Source: Chloroflexota bacterium (GTDB lineage: Bacteria > Chloroflexota > Anaerolineae > Aggregatilineales > Phototrophicaceae). Taken from it: a stretch of DNA of 32,191 nucleotides. Of the stretch, positions 7,072 to 15,858 are shown one piece after another (positions within the stretch are counted from its first letter, which is position 1; the number at the start of each line of letters is the position of its first letter). The translations under genes were made by a program, and so were the position numbers. The notes beneath the pieces are model-generated. The model ran no database searches, was not told the DNA's origin, and was given only the letters and a program-made list of their open reading frames with translations. The DNA lies in the NCBI GenBank assembly GCA_003695675.1, contig RFIA01000124.1, positions 1 to 32,191 of the forward strand, read 5' to 3'.

Positions 7072-8202
7072 ATGACAAAATATATTGGGATTCTCACAGC
7101 AGGCGGCGATACACCGGGTTTGAACGCGGCGATACGCGGTGTTGCTAAAGCGGGTATGAATGTATATGGGATGCGTGTGATTGGTTTTCGCGATGGTTTT
7201 CGCGGCTTGATGCAAGACCGGACGGTGCGGCTAGAGGGCGAAAATGTCTCCGGCATTTTGACAATCGGCGGCACGATCCTCGGCACGAGTCGTGACAAAC
7301 CGCATAAGATGCCGGTCGGCGGCAAAAAGCTCGACATGACCGATGTGATGCTCGACACATATAAGAAGCACAATCTCGATGCGTTGGTTTGTCTCGGCGG
7401 TGGTGGGACACAAAAGAACGCCTACCGGTTGTTGCAAAAAGGCATGAATATCGTCACACTGCCGAAGACCATCGACAATGATGTCGCCATGACCGATGTC
7501 ACCTTCGGCTTTGACACCGCGCTCAATATCGCGACGGAAGCGATTGACCGCTTGCACAGCACGGCGCACAGTCATCATCGTATCATCGTCGTCGAAGTGA
7601 TGGGGCACAATACCGGGTGGCTTGCTTTAGGGGCGGGGGTGTCCGGGGGGGCGGATGTAATTTTGATCCCGGAGATTCCCTATCAAGTTGAGCGTATCGC
7701 CGAAGCAATTGTACAACGGCGGCGCGATGGCAAACATTTTAGCATTGTCGCGGTCTCCGAAGGGGCGATGTCGGTCGAGATGGCGCAGCGGTTGCGCGAT
7801 GCTGAGGCTGAAGTCGCCACTGCAGAAGAGGCGGGGGATAAAAAAGCGCGTAAAGCTGCGAAACAAAAGGTTCGAGACATCGAAGCAGCCCGTGTTGAAA
7901 GCACACACGGCTTAACACGGCAACTCGAAGCATTGACCGGCCTCGAGTCGCGGGTGACGATTCTCGGTCATGTGCAGCGTGGCGGCGTGCCCTCGCCGGT
8001 AGACCGCCTGCTGGCGACACGGCTTGGTACCGCTTGTGCCCGGCTGATTCACGAAGGTACATTCGGTGTGATGGTCGCCGTGCGCGGTGAGGATGTCGAA
8101 CCTGTGCCATTGGAGCAGGTTGTCGGTTTTCGTAAATGTGTACCGCTTGGTCACCCGTGGATTCAAACGGCGCGAGATGTCGGTGTATGTCTTGGTGATT
8201 GA
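7072..8202 (+). CDS. 6-phosphofructokinase, atypical phosphoryl-donor site
   Basis: The 376-residue protein phosphorylates fructose 6-phosphate in glycolysis. It shows [13 protein letters not shown] (11-23), PKTIDND (131-137, with D135 as catalytic base), GHNTGWLAL and [14 protein letters not shown]. Two donor-site positions are unusual: the usual GGDG(S/T) is GGGGT (109-113), so the Mg-binding Asp (E. coli D103) is Gly, and the residue after Pro in PxTIDND is Lys (K132), as in pyrophosphate-using enzymes. Position 112 is Gly, as in ATP-using enzymes. The donor (ATP or PPi) therefore cannot be read directly. An Ala/Glu/Lys-rich insert at about 240-278 looks like a helical hairpin. ATG at 7072 is chosen because GAGGCG lies 7 bases before it; the ATG at 7060 has no such site. 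Confidence 0.9.
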   Translation: MTKYIGILTAGGDTPGLNAAIRGVAKAGMNVYGMRVIGFRDGFRGLMQDRTVRLEGENVSGILTIGGTILGTSRDKPHKMPVGGKKLDMTDVMLDTYKKHNLDALVCLGGGGTQKNAYRLLQKGMNIVTLPKTIDNDVAMTDVTFGFDTALNIATEAIDRLHSTAHSHHRIIVVEVMGHNTGWLALGAGVSGGADVILIPEIPYQVERIAEAIVQRRRDGKHFSIVAVSEGAMSVEMAQRLRDAEAEVATAEEAGDKKARKAAKQKVRDIEAARVESTHGLTRQLEALTGLESRVTILGHVQRGGVPSPVDRLLATRLGTACARLIHEGTFGVMVAVRGEDVEPVPLEQVVGFRKCVPLGHPWIQTARDVGVCLGD

Positions 8203-8450
8203 GAGCGGTGCGTCATCATATAGATAGCATATCGGTAATTGTTCAACATACGCGGGTGTATAAAGCAGAAGGAAAAGATATTGAATCGCAAAGGCGCAAA
8301 GGGCGCAAAGAAAATCGTTAAAGCGCTTTGCGTCCCCTCGCATCTCTGCGTTGAATCGTTTTGCCTTCCTTCTGACCGCTACACTGGCCGCTACACGACC
8401 TGAGTAGTTGCGCGTATCGTTCATTGCGCGAATAGGATATAGCTTCTCGC
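8203..8450. other. Intergenic region, phosphofructokinase to potassium channel
   Basis: No gene is supported in these 248 bases. They hold a dispersed inverted repeat (8281-8366) and a 9-bp direct repeat CCGCTACAC at 8376-8384 and 8388-8396. No clear rho-independent terminator follows phosphofructokinase. Confidence 0.6.
8281..8366. repeat. Dispersed CGCAAAG inverted repeat, copy 1
   Basis: The left arm has three GCAAAG words (CGCAAAGGCGCAAAGGGCGC) and ends with GAAAATCG. The right arm returns with CTTTGCGTCC, GCATCTCTGCG and TTGAATCGTTTTG, roughly the reverse complement. It closely resembles copy 2 at 18435-18530. Such elements recur between genes in many bacteria and fold into imperfect hairpins; no transposase is encoded. 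Confidence 0.75.
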
Positions 8451-9512
8451 ATGTTGGCACCATTTGTCGCCACTATAGGCAGCCGCGCCCGCTCATTATT
8501 TGCTGACCCGGTGCGACGTTTCGAGTTGTCGATTGTGGCGCTCGGTCTATTGATTCTTTTGGGCACGGGCGGTTATATTGTGCTGGAAGAAATGCGTCTC
8601 AGCGATGCTTTTTACATGACCATCATCACCGTCACGACGGTCGGTTTCGCTGAGGTGCAGCCGCTTTCGACCGTTGGTCGTCTCTTCACGTCGATGCTGA
8701 TTTTACTCGGCGTCGGTGTGGCGACGACGGCTGTCAGTAACGCGATTAGTATTGTGTTGGGGCCGTTGATGTGGCTTTCGATTCGGGAGCGCAAAATGGA
8801 AGCGAAAATTAGGATGATGGAAGGGCATTTCGTTGTATGTGGTTATGGGCGCATGGGGGAGCAAATCGTCCGTGACTTACAAGCGCGAAACCAACCGTAT
8901 GTCATTGTCGAGGCCGATACTGAAATCACGAATGAGCTACTTGAAGAAAATGTGCTGCATATCACCGGCGATGCGACGACAGATGAAACGCTCCTCAAAG
9001 CCGGTATCGACCGCGCCAAAGGATTCGTCGCCGCGCTCAACGCCGATGCCGATAATGTGATGGCCGTCCTCACGGCACGCGAGTTGAATCCGAAGTTATT
9101 CATCGTCGCCCGCGCATCGCATCCGGGTGCTGAAAGCAAACTGCGTCGTGCTGGCGCCAATCGTGTTGTCAGCCCGTATCAAATCGGCGGGCATCGAATG
9201 GCGGTGGCCTTGCTGCGCCCGGCGGTGCATGACTTCATGGAGCAAATTTTCAGCGCCGGTGACGATATGGATTTGGGCGAAGTGCCGATTGGCGAAGATT
9301 CAAAGTTGGCGGGCAAAACGATTGCGGCGACCGATTTACGCCGCACGAGGCATGTTTCGATCATCGCGATACAACGTGCCAACGGTGAGATTGTCATCAA
9401 TCCCAACACACAACATGTCATCACGCCCGGCGAGACATTGATTGTCATCGGTCATTCAGAGGCGATTTATCGCATCGAAGAAGAATTAGATGTGACGGCA
9501 GGAAATGAATAG
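8451..9512 (+). CDS. Potassium channel with TrkA-N/TrkA-C regulatory domains
   Basis: This 353-residue protein combines a two-helix pore (about 25-105), an RCK/TrkA-N domain with VVCGYGRMGEQIV (128-140, GxGxxG nucleotide loop) and a C-terminal TrkA-C domain (about 275-350). It probably forms a ligand-gated tetrameric ion channel. The selectivity filter reads TTVGFAEV (62-69), where standard potassium channels have TVGYGD, so the second glycine is alanine. The gene begins 248 bp after phosphofructokinase and appears to be transcribed alone. The start ATG has only a distant AGGA upstream, so its exact position is not certain. Confidence 0.9.
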   Translation: MLAPFVATIGSRARSLFADPVRRFELSIVALGLLILLGTGGYIVLEEMRLSDAFYMTIITVTTVGFAEVQPLSTVGRLFTSMLILLGVGVATTAVSNAISIVLGPLMWLSIRERKMEAKIRMMEGHFVVCGYGRMGEQIVRDLQARNQPYVIVEADTEITNELLEENVLHITGDATTDETLLKAGIDRAKGFVAALNADADNVMAVLTARELNPKLFIVARASHPGAESKLRRAGANRVVSPYQIGGHRMAVALLRPAVHDFMEQIFSAGDDMDLGEVPIGEDSKLAGKTIAATDLRRTRHVSIIAIQRANGEIVINPNTQHVITPGETLIVIGHSEAIYRIEEELDVTAGNE

Positions 9513-9556
9513 CAGGCTGGTACAGTGATGATTATAGGACTTACGAAGTTCGGCAA

Positions 9557-9610
9557 GTCGGGCAAGGGCACAGCACGCTGTTCCCCTACGTGAGCCGTTG
9601 TCAGCCCGAC
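9557..9610. repeat. Nested inverted repeat downstream of the channel gene
   Basis: An outer pair GTCGGGC (9557-9563) and GCCCGAC (9604-9610) encloses an inner hairpin, GGGCACAGC (9566-9574) and GCTGTTCCC (9577-9585), 8 of 9 pairs with a two-base loop. The inner unit resembles the GGGCACGGC-type intergenic palindromes common in this phylum. It may terminate or stabilise the channel transcript, but no T-run follows. Confidence 0.55.
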
Positions 9611-9653
9611 AAATTTTCAACTGCGTCACTTCTATATTATTGAGGAAGCAGGT

Positions 9654-10385
9654 ATGACACTTGAAGAATTTATCACAAAGGTGACACAGCGTCCACTGCC
9701 GAATGATCGCATGGCGCGGGTGCATACAATGGCGAAAGAACTCGCTGAAGGGGCGCTAGAAGGGCTGTGGTTGCCGTCCTTTGAAGGACGCTTGCGTTTT
9801 GAGTACAGCCTCAATCAATATGTCGAGAAGCGTTGGGGTTCGCTAGATGAGGCGCCGCCGTTGCCGTTGTTAGAAGTCAACGGTTTTTTGCAACCGGCGG
9901 GCGAACGCTCTTACAAGATTACCTCGGCTGCGTTTGAGTTGCTGTCTGCCGCGCCGACTTCGAGCATCTTCATCTCATACAAACGCAGCGAGAGCAGCGC
10001 CTTCGCGTTGCTTGTGTTGGCACGCCTCAAGCAAGAAGGTTTGGACGCCTTCCTCGACCTGACGCTTGAACCCGGCGAAGATTGGCATTCGGGGTTGAAG
10101 CAGCGGGTGCAACAACGCGATTACTTCATTTCGATTCTCGCGCCGACGACATTGCAGTCCGAAGTTGTGCTGGAAGAAATCACATGGGCGATTGAGTCTA
10201 ACGCCGTCATCATTCCGATATGGCACAATGGCTTCGTTTATAACGAGGACGAATGGGACATCCCGGCGGCGATTAACGTCGTGCTGTCGAATACGCATAC
10301 GATTCGTGTGCTCGAAGAAAGCGCCCTCGCTTATAACAACGCCATCGTCGAATTGCTCAACAAATTCGGCGTCACACCGGGATGA
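9654..10385 (+). CDS. TIR-domain protein with N-terminal wHTH-like domain
   Basis: The 243-residue protein has a C-terminal TIR domain (about 104-235) beginning SSIFISYKRSES. The helix SEVVLEEI (169-176) aligns with the SxWCxxEL region of TIR NADases, placing the catalytic Glu at E175. TIR domains of this kind cleave NAD+ or make cyclic ADP-ribose signals; the substrate is inferred only. The first 100 residues have no TIR features; SYKITSAAFELLSA (86-99) looks like the recognition part of a winged helix, suggesting a small DNA-binding or protein-sensing module. GAGGAAG lies 7 bases before the ATG. No partner effector or sensor gene is adjacent, so defence, stress or scaffold roles all remain open. 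Confidence 0.85.
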   Translation: MTLEEFITKVTQRPLPNDRMARVHTMAKELAEGALEGLWLPSFEGRLRFEYSLNQYVEKRWGSLDEAPPLPLLEVNGFLQPAGERSYKITSAAFELLSAAPTSSIFISYKRSESSAFALLVLARLKQEGLDAFLDLTLEPGEDWHSGLKQRVQQRDYFISILAPTTLQSEVVLEEITWAIESNAVIIPIWHNGFVYNEDEWDIPAAINVVLSNTHTIRVLEESALAYNNAIVELLNKFGVTPG

Positions 10386-10421
10386 GGTGAATACATCTTG
10401 CACAATCTTTGTCTACCGCAA

Positions 10422-10450
10422 TTGTTCACAATCGTCCCCCACGTTATAAT
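10422..10450 (+). promoter_or_regulatory. Promoter giving a leaderless transcript
   Basis: TTGTTC (10422-10427) and a perfect TATAAT (10445-10450) are separated by 17 bp. The ATG of the next gene is at 10457, the base where transcription should start, and there is no ribosome binding site, so the messenger is probably leaderless. The following carboxylase genes are closely spaced and could be driven from here. Confidence 0.6.
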
Positions 10451-10456
10451 CGCACT

Positions 10457-10894
10457 ATGACCTCTGAACAAACACAACATCACATCGGGCGGCTCAGTCG
10501 GTCGCGGCGTTGGCTGCTGGTTTTGACTGTCGTTCTCGCCTTAATTCAATTAGGCGCAGTTTATCGCGCTCTGCGTCTGCCGGATGACCTCGTTTCTCAC
10601 GTCAGCCTAGTGATGCCGCTTGAGATTGTCATGGGTATCGGATGGGCGGCGGTATTTGTGTGGGCAGCATACCATCTGCTGCGACATCAAGCGGGCGCAT
10701 TGCGCAAGACGACATGGGCGCTGGTTGCTTTTGGTCTCTACAGTTTCGTGCGGCTGGTTATCTTTGCCCGTGCCGATTATGATCGACAACGCTTGCCATT
10801 TTTATTTATTCTCATTATCTTTGTGCTGCTTATCCTGATCGGATATTGGTACTATCAAGCACGCTTCAATACATCTGACCCATCTGACAACTGA
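10457..10894 (+). CDS. Small four-helix membrane protein, function unknown
   Basis: The 145-residue protein has four likely membrane segments: about residues 19-38 ([18 protein letters not shown]), 51-73, 84-103 and 113-134 ([20 protein letters not shown]). The N-terminus is polar with basic residues before the first helix, and a Tyr/Asn/Asp tail ends the chain. I recognise no family. The start ATG at 10457 is set by the promoter at 10445-10450; a longer form would begin upstream of the predicted transcript start. It ends 16 bp before the carboxyltransferase gene, which suggests cotranscription, but no link in function is visible. Confidence 0.75.
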   Translation: MTSEQTQHHIGRLSRSRRWLLVLTVVLALIQLGAVYRALRLPDDLVSHVSLVMPLEIVMGIGWAAVFVWAAYHLLRHQAGALRKTTWALVAFGLYSFVRLVIFARADYDRQRLPFLFILIIFVLLILIGYWYYQARFNTSDPSDN

Positions 10895-10910
10895 TCGGAG
10901 TTATTCGTTT

Positions 10911-12461
10911 ATGGCCGCAAACCCAAAAATAGATGAATTGCGCAATAAACGCGCACAGAGCCACGCTGGTGGTGGCGAAGAGCGCATCAAACGACAGCAT
11001 GATGCCGGGCGCAACACAGCGCGTGAACGGCTCGATATTTTGCTCGACCCCGGCAGCTTCCGCGAATTGGACGCCTTTGTCGTCCATCGCGCTACCGACT
11101 TCGGCATGGAAAATAACAAATTTCTCGGCGACAGTGTGGTCACCGGATGGGGGACGATTGATGGCCGTCTTGTCTATGTCTTCTCGCAAGACTTCACCGT
11201 GATGGGTGGCAGCCTGAGCGAAGTCCATGCCGAAAAGATTGTCAAGGTGATGGAGATGGCGCTCAAAACCGGCGCGCCGGTCATCGGCTTGAACGACAGC
11301 GGCGGCGCACGCATTCAAGAGGGTGTCGCTAGTCTCGGCGGTTATGCCGACATCTTTCTACGTAACACCATGAGCAGCGGCGTCATCCCCCAATTGAGTG
11401 TCATCATGGGGCCGTGTGCGGGGGGCGCAGTGTATAGCCCGGCGTTGACCGATTTCATCTTCATGGTCAAGGACACGAGTTATATGTTCGTGACCGGCCC
11501 GGATGTCGTCAAGAGTGTGACGCACGAAGAAGTCACTTTCGAGGAACTCGGCGGCGCATCGATTCATGCCAGCAAAAGTGGTGTGTGCCACATGGTGGGT
11601 GAAAACGAAACCGAGACGCTGCTGCTTATTCGCGAATTGCTCAGTTACATTCCACAAAACAATATGGAAGACCCGCCATTCGTCCCAACAAATGACGACC
11701 CGCTGCGGACAGACACGAGCCTCGACACGATCATCCCAGACAACCCCAACAAACCGTATGACATGAAAGCAATCATCACGACCGTCGTCGATGACGGGCA
11801 TTTTTTTGAGATACACGAGCACTTCGCGACCAATATCATCGTCGGCTTTGCGCGGCTTGGTGGGCACAGTGTCGGCATCGTCGCCAACCAACCGGCGGTG
11901 CTTGCGGGCGTGCTCGATATTGATGCCAGCGAAAAAGCGGGGCGCTTCATTCGCTTTTGCGATGCCTTCAACATCCCGGTGGTCACATTCGTTGATGTGC
12001 CCGGTTTCATGCCGGGAACGGTGCAAGAACACGGCGGTATCATCCGCGCTGGGGCGAAGTTGCTCTATGCCTATTGCGAATGCACAGTGCCGAAAATCAC
12101 GGTCATCACGCGCAAAGCGTATGGCGGCGCCTATGACGTGATGAGCAGTAAGCATATTCGCGGCGACCTCAATCTCGCGTGGCCGACGGCGGAAATCGCG
12201 GTGATGGGGCCGGACGGCGCAGTCAACATCATTTATCGGCGCGAGTTGGCCGAAGCCGAAGACCCGGTCGCCAAGAAAGCCGAACTCGTCGCCGAATATC
12301 GCGAGAAATTTGCCACGCCGTATGTGGCGGCATCACGCGGTTATATCGACGACATCATCGAACCGCGCGATACGCGCCCGCGTTTGATCAATGCGCTCGA
12401 GGCTTTCCAGAATAAGCGCGACACCAACCCGCCGAAGAAACACGGCAACATCCCGCTTTGA
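10911..12461 (+). CDS. Propionyl-CoA carboxylase, carboxyltransferase (beta) subunit
   Basis: The 516-residue chain transfers carboxyl from biotin to propionyl-CoA, giving methylmalonyl-CoA. Two crotonase-type halves are visible: the first carries GGARIQEG (131-138) and [11 protein letters not shown] (167-177), the second [19 protein letters not shown] (365-383). These are the oxyanion and biotin/CoA-binding loops of the family. D409, in AYGGAYDVM, is the position that in Streptomyces PccB (Asp) against AccB (Ile) sets preference for propionyl- over acetyl-CoA, so propionyl-CoA is the likely substrate. CGGAG lies before the ATG. It is followed 26 bp later by biotin carboxylase, so the genes form an operon supplying the mutase encoded in the minus-strand operon. 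Confidence 0.93.
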   Translation: MAANPKIDELRNKRAQSHAGGGEERIKRQHDAGRNTARERLDILLDPGSFRELDAFVVHRATDFGMENNKFLGDSVVTGWGTIDGRLVYVFSQDFTVMGGSLSEVHAEKIVKVMEMALKTGAPVIGLNDSGGARIQEGVASLGGYADIFLRNTMSSGVIPQLSVIMGPCAGGAVYSPALTDFIFMVKDTSYMFVTGPDVVKSVTHEEVTFEELGGASIHASKSGVCHMVGENETETLLLIRELLSYIPQNNMEDPPFVPTNDDPLRTDTSLDTIIPDNPNKPYDMKAIITTVVDDGHFFEIHEHFATNIIVGFARLGGHSVGIVANQPAVLAGVLDIDASEKAGRFIRFCDAFNIPVVTFVDVPGFMPGTVQEHGGIIRAGAKLLYAYCECTVPKITVITRKAYGGAYDVMSSKHIRGDLNLAWPTAEIAVMGPDGAVNIIYRRELAEAEDPVAKKAELVAEYREKFATPYVAASRGYIDDIIEPRDTRPRLINALEAFQNKRDTNPPKKHGNIPL

Positions 12462-12487
12462 TGTGGCTGAAAGGCTGTTGAACAAAC

Positions 12488-14014
12488 ATGACTGAAAGTG
12501 CTCCACAAAATATCCAGAAGATTTTAATCACCAATCGCGGCGAGATTGCCGTCCGTGTGATTCGCGCTTGTCGCGATCTCGGCATCAGCACCGTCGCTGT
12601 TTATTCCGACGCTGACCGCACGAGTTTGCACGTTCGTTATGCCGACGAAGCCATCAATATCGGGCCGCCGTTAGCGCGAGACAGTTACTTACGGATGGAC
12701 AAATTGTTCGACGCGGCCAAGAAAACCGGCGCCGACGCGATTCATCCCGGTTACGGCTTTCTCTCGGAAAATGCGGATTTCGCGCAGGCCGTGGCCGATG
12801 AAGGCTTGATTTTCATCGGGCCGCCGCCGAAAGCCATCTCGACGATGGGGGACAAATTGGCCGCCCGCGAAACGGTGAAAAAAGCCGGTGTGCCGCTCAT
12901 CCCCGGCACTGAACCCGGTCTGCGCGATGACGACATCGTCGCCGCCGCGAAAGACATCGGCTTCCCCCTGATGGTCAAAGCGGCTGCCGGGGGGGGCGGC
13001 AAGGGGATGCGCATCGTCGAAAATGAAGCCGACTTGCCGAACGCCCTCGCTGCTGCCCGTCGCGAAGCCGAGTCCGCTTTTGGTGACGGTACGGTTTATG
13101 TCGAAAAACTCGTCGTCGGGGCGCGGCATATCGAATTCCAAATCTTGGCCGACACGCACGGCAACACGATTCATCTCGGCGAACGCGAATGCTCGATTCA
13201 ACGACGCCATCAAAAACTTGTCGAAGAAGCGCCGAGCAGCTTTGTCGATGAAGACTTGCGACGTCAAATGGGCGAGATGGCCGTCAAAGCGGCGCAGTCG
13301 GTCGATTATGTCAATGCGGGGACGATTGAGGCGCTCGTCGACAAAGACAAAAATTTCTACTTCTTAGAGATGAACACCCGCTTACAGGTCGAGCACCCGG
13401 TCACCGAATTGGTGACGGGTATTGACCTTGTGAAAGAACAAATTCGTATCGCACGCGGGCGGCGCATGGGGCCGACCGGCAGCCTCGTTGAGCCGAATGG
13501 TTGGGCGATTGAATGCCGCATCAATGCAGAAGACCCGTATCAGAACTTTATGCCATCGGTCGGCACCATATCGTCGATTATCTTCCCAACCGGGCCGGGT
13601 GTTCGCTTGGACAGCGGCATCTACAGTGGTTACGAAGTCACGCCGTATTATGACAATTTGTTGGCGAAGCTGATTTGTTGGGGCGAAACGCGACCGGAAG
13701 CGATGCTGCGGATGCGTCGTGCGCTTGAGGAATTCAAAATCATGGGCATCAAACACAACATTCCGTTTCATCAAAATTTGATGTCGAGTTTCAGTTTTTT
13801 GGCTGGGAATTTCGACACCTCATTCGTCGAAGAACGTTTTAGCATGACGACTTACGAAGACGAGCCTTCAGAGACAGACCTTGAAACCGCCGCTATCGTC
13901 GCGACACTCGTCGCCCATCGCAAACGGCAACTCGCGAGTCAGGTCGTCGTCAAGGGCGAGCGCGATACCAGCAATTGGAAGTGGGTCGGTCGTTGGGAAC
14001 GGATGAATCGATGA
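12488..14014 (+). CDS. Biotin carboxylase subunit of the acyl-CoA carboxylase
   Basis: This 508-residue subunit uses ATP and bicarbonate to carboxylate biotin on its carrier. It has the N-terminal fold ([20 protein letters not shown]), the ATP-grasp glycine loop GGGGKG (168-173), [10 protein letters not shown] (234-243) and [11 protein letters not shown] (294-304), all standard for biotin carboxylases. The C-terminal part beyond about residue 455 (rich in Glu, Thr, Lys and Arg) is a short extension; there is no fused biotinyl domain, which is encoded by the next gene. The stop overlaps the carrier's start as ATGA (14011-14014), so the two are translationally coupled. Confidence 0.94.
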   Translation: MTESAPQNIQKILITNRGEIAVRVIRACRDLGISTVAVYSDADRTSLHVRYADEAINIGPPLARDSYLRMDKLFDAAKKTGADAIHPGYGFLSENADFAQAVADEGLIFIGPPPKAISTMGDKLAARETVKKAGVPLIPGTEPGLRDDDIVAAAKDIGFPLMVKAAAGGGGKGMRIVENEADLPNALAAARREAESAFGDGTVYVEKLVVGARHIEFQILADTHGNTIHLGERECSIQRRHQKLVEEAPSSFVDEDLRRQMGEMAVKAAQSVDYVNAGTIEALVDKDKNFYFLEMNTRLQVEHPVTELVTGIDLVKEQIRIARGRRMGPTGSLVEPNGWAIECRINAEDPYQNFMPSVGTISSIIFPTGPGVRLDSGIYSGYEVTPYYDNLLAKLICWGETRPEAMLRMRRALEEFKIMGIKHNIPFHQNLMSSFSFLAGNFDTSFVEERFSMTTYEDEPSETDLETAAIVATLVAHRKRQLASQVVVKGERDTSNWKWVGRWERMNR

Positions 14015-14508
14015 AGTACATCACGACGATCAACGATCAACAATTTGAAATCGAAATTCGCCCCGACGGCAGTTTGTGGGTGAATGGAGAACAACGTCGC
14101 ATCGACTTTCTGCCCTTGGGCGAGGCGTCGTTGTATTCGATTATCGCCGACAATCTTTCGATGGAAGCGCTGGTTGAAGAACGCGACGGCAAGTGGGAAA
14201 TTCTTCTGCGCGGTCGTTTGTATATGGGGACGGTGTTGGATGAGCGGGCGCAACTGCTTGCCGCACGCCGAAGCACCGCCATGGACGACTCGGGTGAAAT
14301 ATCGATACGGGCGCCGATGCCGGGTCTCGTCGTCGCTGTCCCTGTTGAGGAGGGGCAGGAAGTCGAAGCCGGGCAAACGGTGGTCATTCTCGAATCGATG
14401 AAGATGGAAAACGAACTCAAAGTGCCGCGCAAAGGTGTTGTGCAGCGTATTAGTTGTGAAGTCGGGCAGAGTGTCGAGCAAAACAAGTTGTTGGTGACGG
14501 TCATATAA
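14011..14508 (+). CDS. Biotin carboxyl carrier protein of the acyl-CoA carboxylase
   Basis: The 165-residue protein carries the biotin that moves carboxyl between the two catalytic subunits. The C-terminal biotinyl domain (about 97-165) contains ESMKMEN with K131 as the biotinylated lysine, and the conserved PMPG loop at 102-105. The first 90 residues are a beta-rich adaptor ([25 protein letters not shown]) resembling the linker domain in propionyl-CoA carboxylase alpha chains. ATG at 14011 is chosen for the ATGA overlap; the frame is open further upstream, but that would run inside the biotin carboxylase gene. It ends 9 bp from the convergent transporter gene. Confidence 0.93.
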   Translation: MKYITTINDQQFEIEIRPDGSLWVNGEQRRIDFLPLGEASLYSIIADNLSMEALVEERDGKWEILLRGRLYMGTVLDERAQLLAARRSTAMDDSGEISIRAPMPGLVVAVPVEEGQEVEAGQTVVILESMKMENELKVPRKGVVQRISCEVGQSVEQNKLLVTVI

Positions 14509-14517
14509 TGTCTGCGA

Positions 14518-15765
14518 CTACACCCGTTTGTTGACCGCAAGGCTCGATGTCACCGGCCTGACAGTTGCCGAAGGGGCGTCGTCTGCGAGGCGCATTCGAG
14601 CGAGCACGAGAAAACCGCTCGCTGCAAGCGCCGCGATGAACGCCCCACCATACCAGATCGCGACCGGCGCGATATGATCGTTCAGATAACCGCCGATGAC
14701 CGGGCCGATACCGGCGGCAATCGTGAACGACAATGTGAAGACGCCCATATAGCGCGCCCGCATCTTGACCGGCGCGAGTTCGGCGGCCAATGCCATGGCC
14801 GTCGGATTGATGATGAGTTCGCCGGTTGTGACGACGACCATGCTCAGCATGAATGCCGGTAGGCTGCGCCCCCACGCCACGCTGCCGACCCCGATTGCAT
14901 ATAACAGGGTGCCAAGCGCCATCATCTGTAACGGACGAAAACGTTTGGTGAATTGCGTCATCTTATATTGCAAGAGGACGACCATCAGCGCATTGACCAT
15001 GATGATGAGGCCGGTTTGTCCTTCTTCGATGGCAAAATTCTCGACCGCGTAAACCGGCAGCAAAATAAACATGAGGCCGTAAGCCATCAATGCCAGAATA
15101 TAAACACCGACCATAGCGGTGAAAAGGTGGTCGCGCAGCACCTCGCGATAACTGCCGCTTGATGATTGCGCGGTTGCATCTTCGTTCGCTTGTTGTGGCA
15201 GGGTCTCCGGCAAATAGATGATCGTCAGCACGGCGAGTATCAACAAGACGCCCGCCGCGACGTAATACGTCATGACGAATGAAACCGCAATCAACAAGCC
15301 GCCAATCGCCGGGCCGATGGCGATACCCGCATTCGTAATCATCCGTATCAAGGCGTAGGCCTCTGGCCGTTTGTCATTATCTTCGATGATGTCCGCCACC
15401 ATCGTGCTGCTGCCGACTTGAAACATCGGCGACACCGCGCCGTACAATCCTATCAACACCGCCCACGCCATCAACGATGTGAGATTCGCCATCGCAATCA
15501 AAATCAGTCCCATGGCGACGGTGCTGATTACCATCACCCACTTGCGCCCGACTCGATCCATAACCGGACTGACGACCGATGACGAGACAAAGCCCGCAAT
15601 CGACCGAATCGTGAACAGCAAGGTAATCGTCGTCAAGGCGACTTCAAGCTGTTGTTTCATAAAAATCGTCAGAAACGGCCAAATCAGACTCGTCGCGGCG
15701 CGGTTGATGAATGTGCCGCCGAACAACAACCAAAATTTTGCGGGATACTCGCGAATGGTATTCAT
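14518..15765 (-). CDS. MFS transporter, multidrug/sugar efflux type
   Basis: A 415-residue protein with about twelve membrane helices. The loop after helix 2 (SPVMDRVGRKWVM) is the MFS signature (D-R-x-G-R-K), and a cytoplasmic loop at mid-chain (about 190-215, LPETLPQQANEDATAQSSSG) separates the two six-helix halves. It looks like an MdtG/DHA1-type exporter; the substrate is not readable. The longer version uses TTG at 15768; the ATG at 15765 is taken here. Upstream, a palindromic stretch (ATGAT, six bases, ATCAT at 15805-15820) overlaps a TACAAT -10-like sequence. The 3' end faces the biotin carrier gene with 9 bp between the stops. Confidence 0.88.
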   Translation of the reverse strand: MNTIREYPAKFWLLFGGTFINRAATSLIWPFLTIFMKQQLEVALTTITLLFTIRSIAGFVSSSVVSPVMDRVGRKWVMVISTVAMGLILIAMANLTSLMAWAVLIGLYGAVSPMFQVGSSTMVADIIEDNDKRPEAYALIRMITNAGIAIGPAIGGLLIAVSFVMTYYVAAGVLLILAVLTIIYLPETLPQQANEDATAQSSSGSYREVLRDHLFTAMVGVYILALMAYGLMFILLPVYAVENFAIEEGQTGLIIMVNALMVVLLQYKMTQFTKRFRPLQMMALGTLLYAIGVGSVAWGRSLPAFMLSMVVVTTGELIINPTAMALAAELAPVKMRARYMGVFTLSFTIAAGIGPVIGGYLNDHIAPVAIWYGGAFIAALAASGFLVLARMRLADDAPSATVRPVTSSLAVNKRV

Positions 15766-15804
15766 CAATGTCGTCTGTCCGGGATGATATGCGTAGATAG
15801 CACG

Positions 15805-15820
15805 ATGATCATTGTATCAT
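15805..15820. promoter_or_regulatory. Possible operator/-10 for the MFS gene
   Basis: ATGAT and ATCAT flank six bases. On the minus strand the middle reads TGATACAAT, an extended -10 shape (TG-N-TACAAT). No convincing -35 is seen. Confidence 0.35.
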
Positions 15821-15858
15821 GTATGATTGTGCGGCTGCGTTGTCGATGGTGCTAATGG

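Noticed and set aside
7912-8463. Minus-strand frame covering part of the gap after phosphofructokinase
   Set aside because: It overlaps the end of phosphofructokinase, runs through the CGCAAAG repeat, and has no domain signal or ribosome binding site.
9654-10385. TIR gene as part of a defence island
   Set aside because: The neighbours are a potassium channel, a small membrane protein and carboxylase genes; no other defence-associated protein lies nearby, so an island is not supported.
14508-14518. Bidirectional terminator between the biotin carrier and MFS genes
   Set aside because: Only 9 bases separate the stops and no hairpin with T-run is visible.
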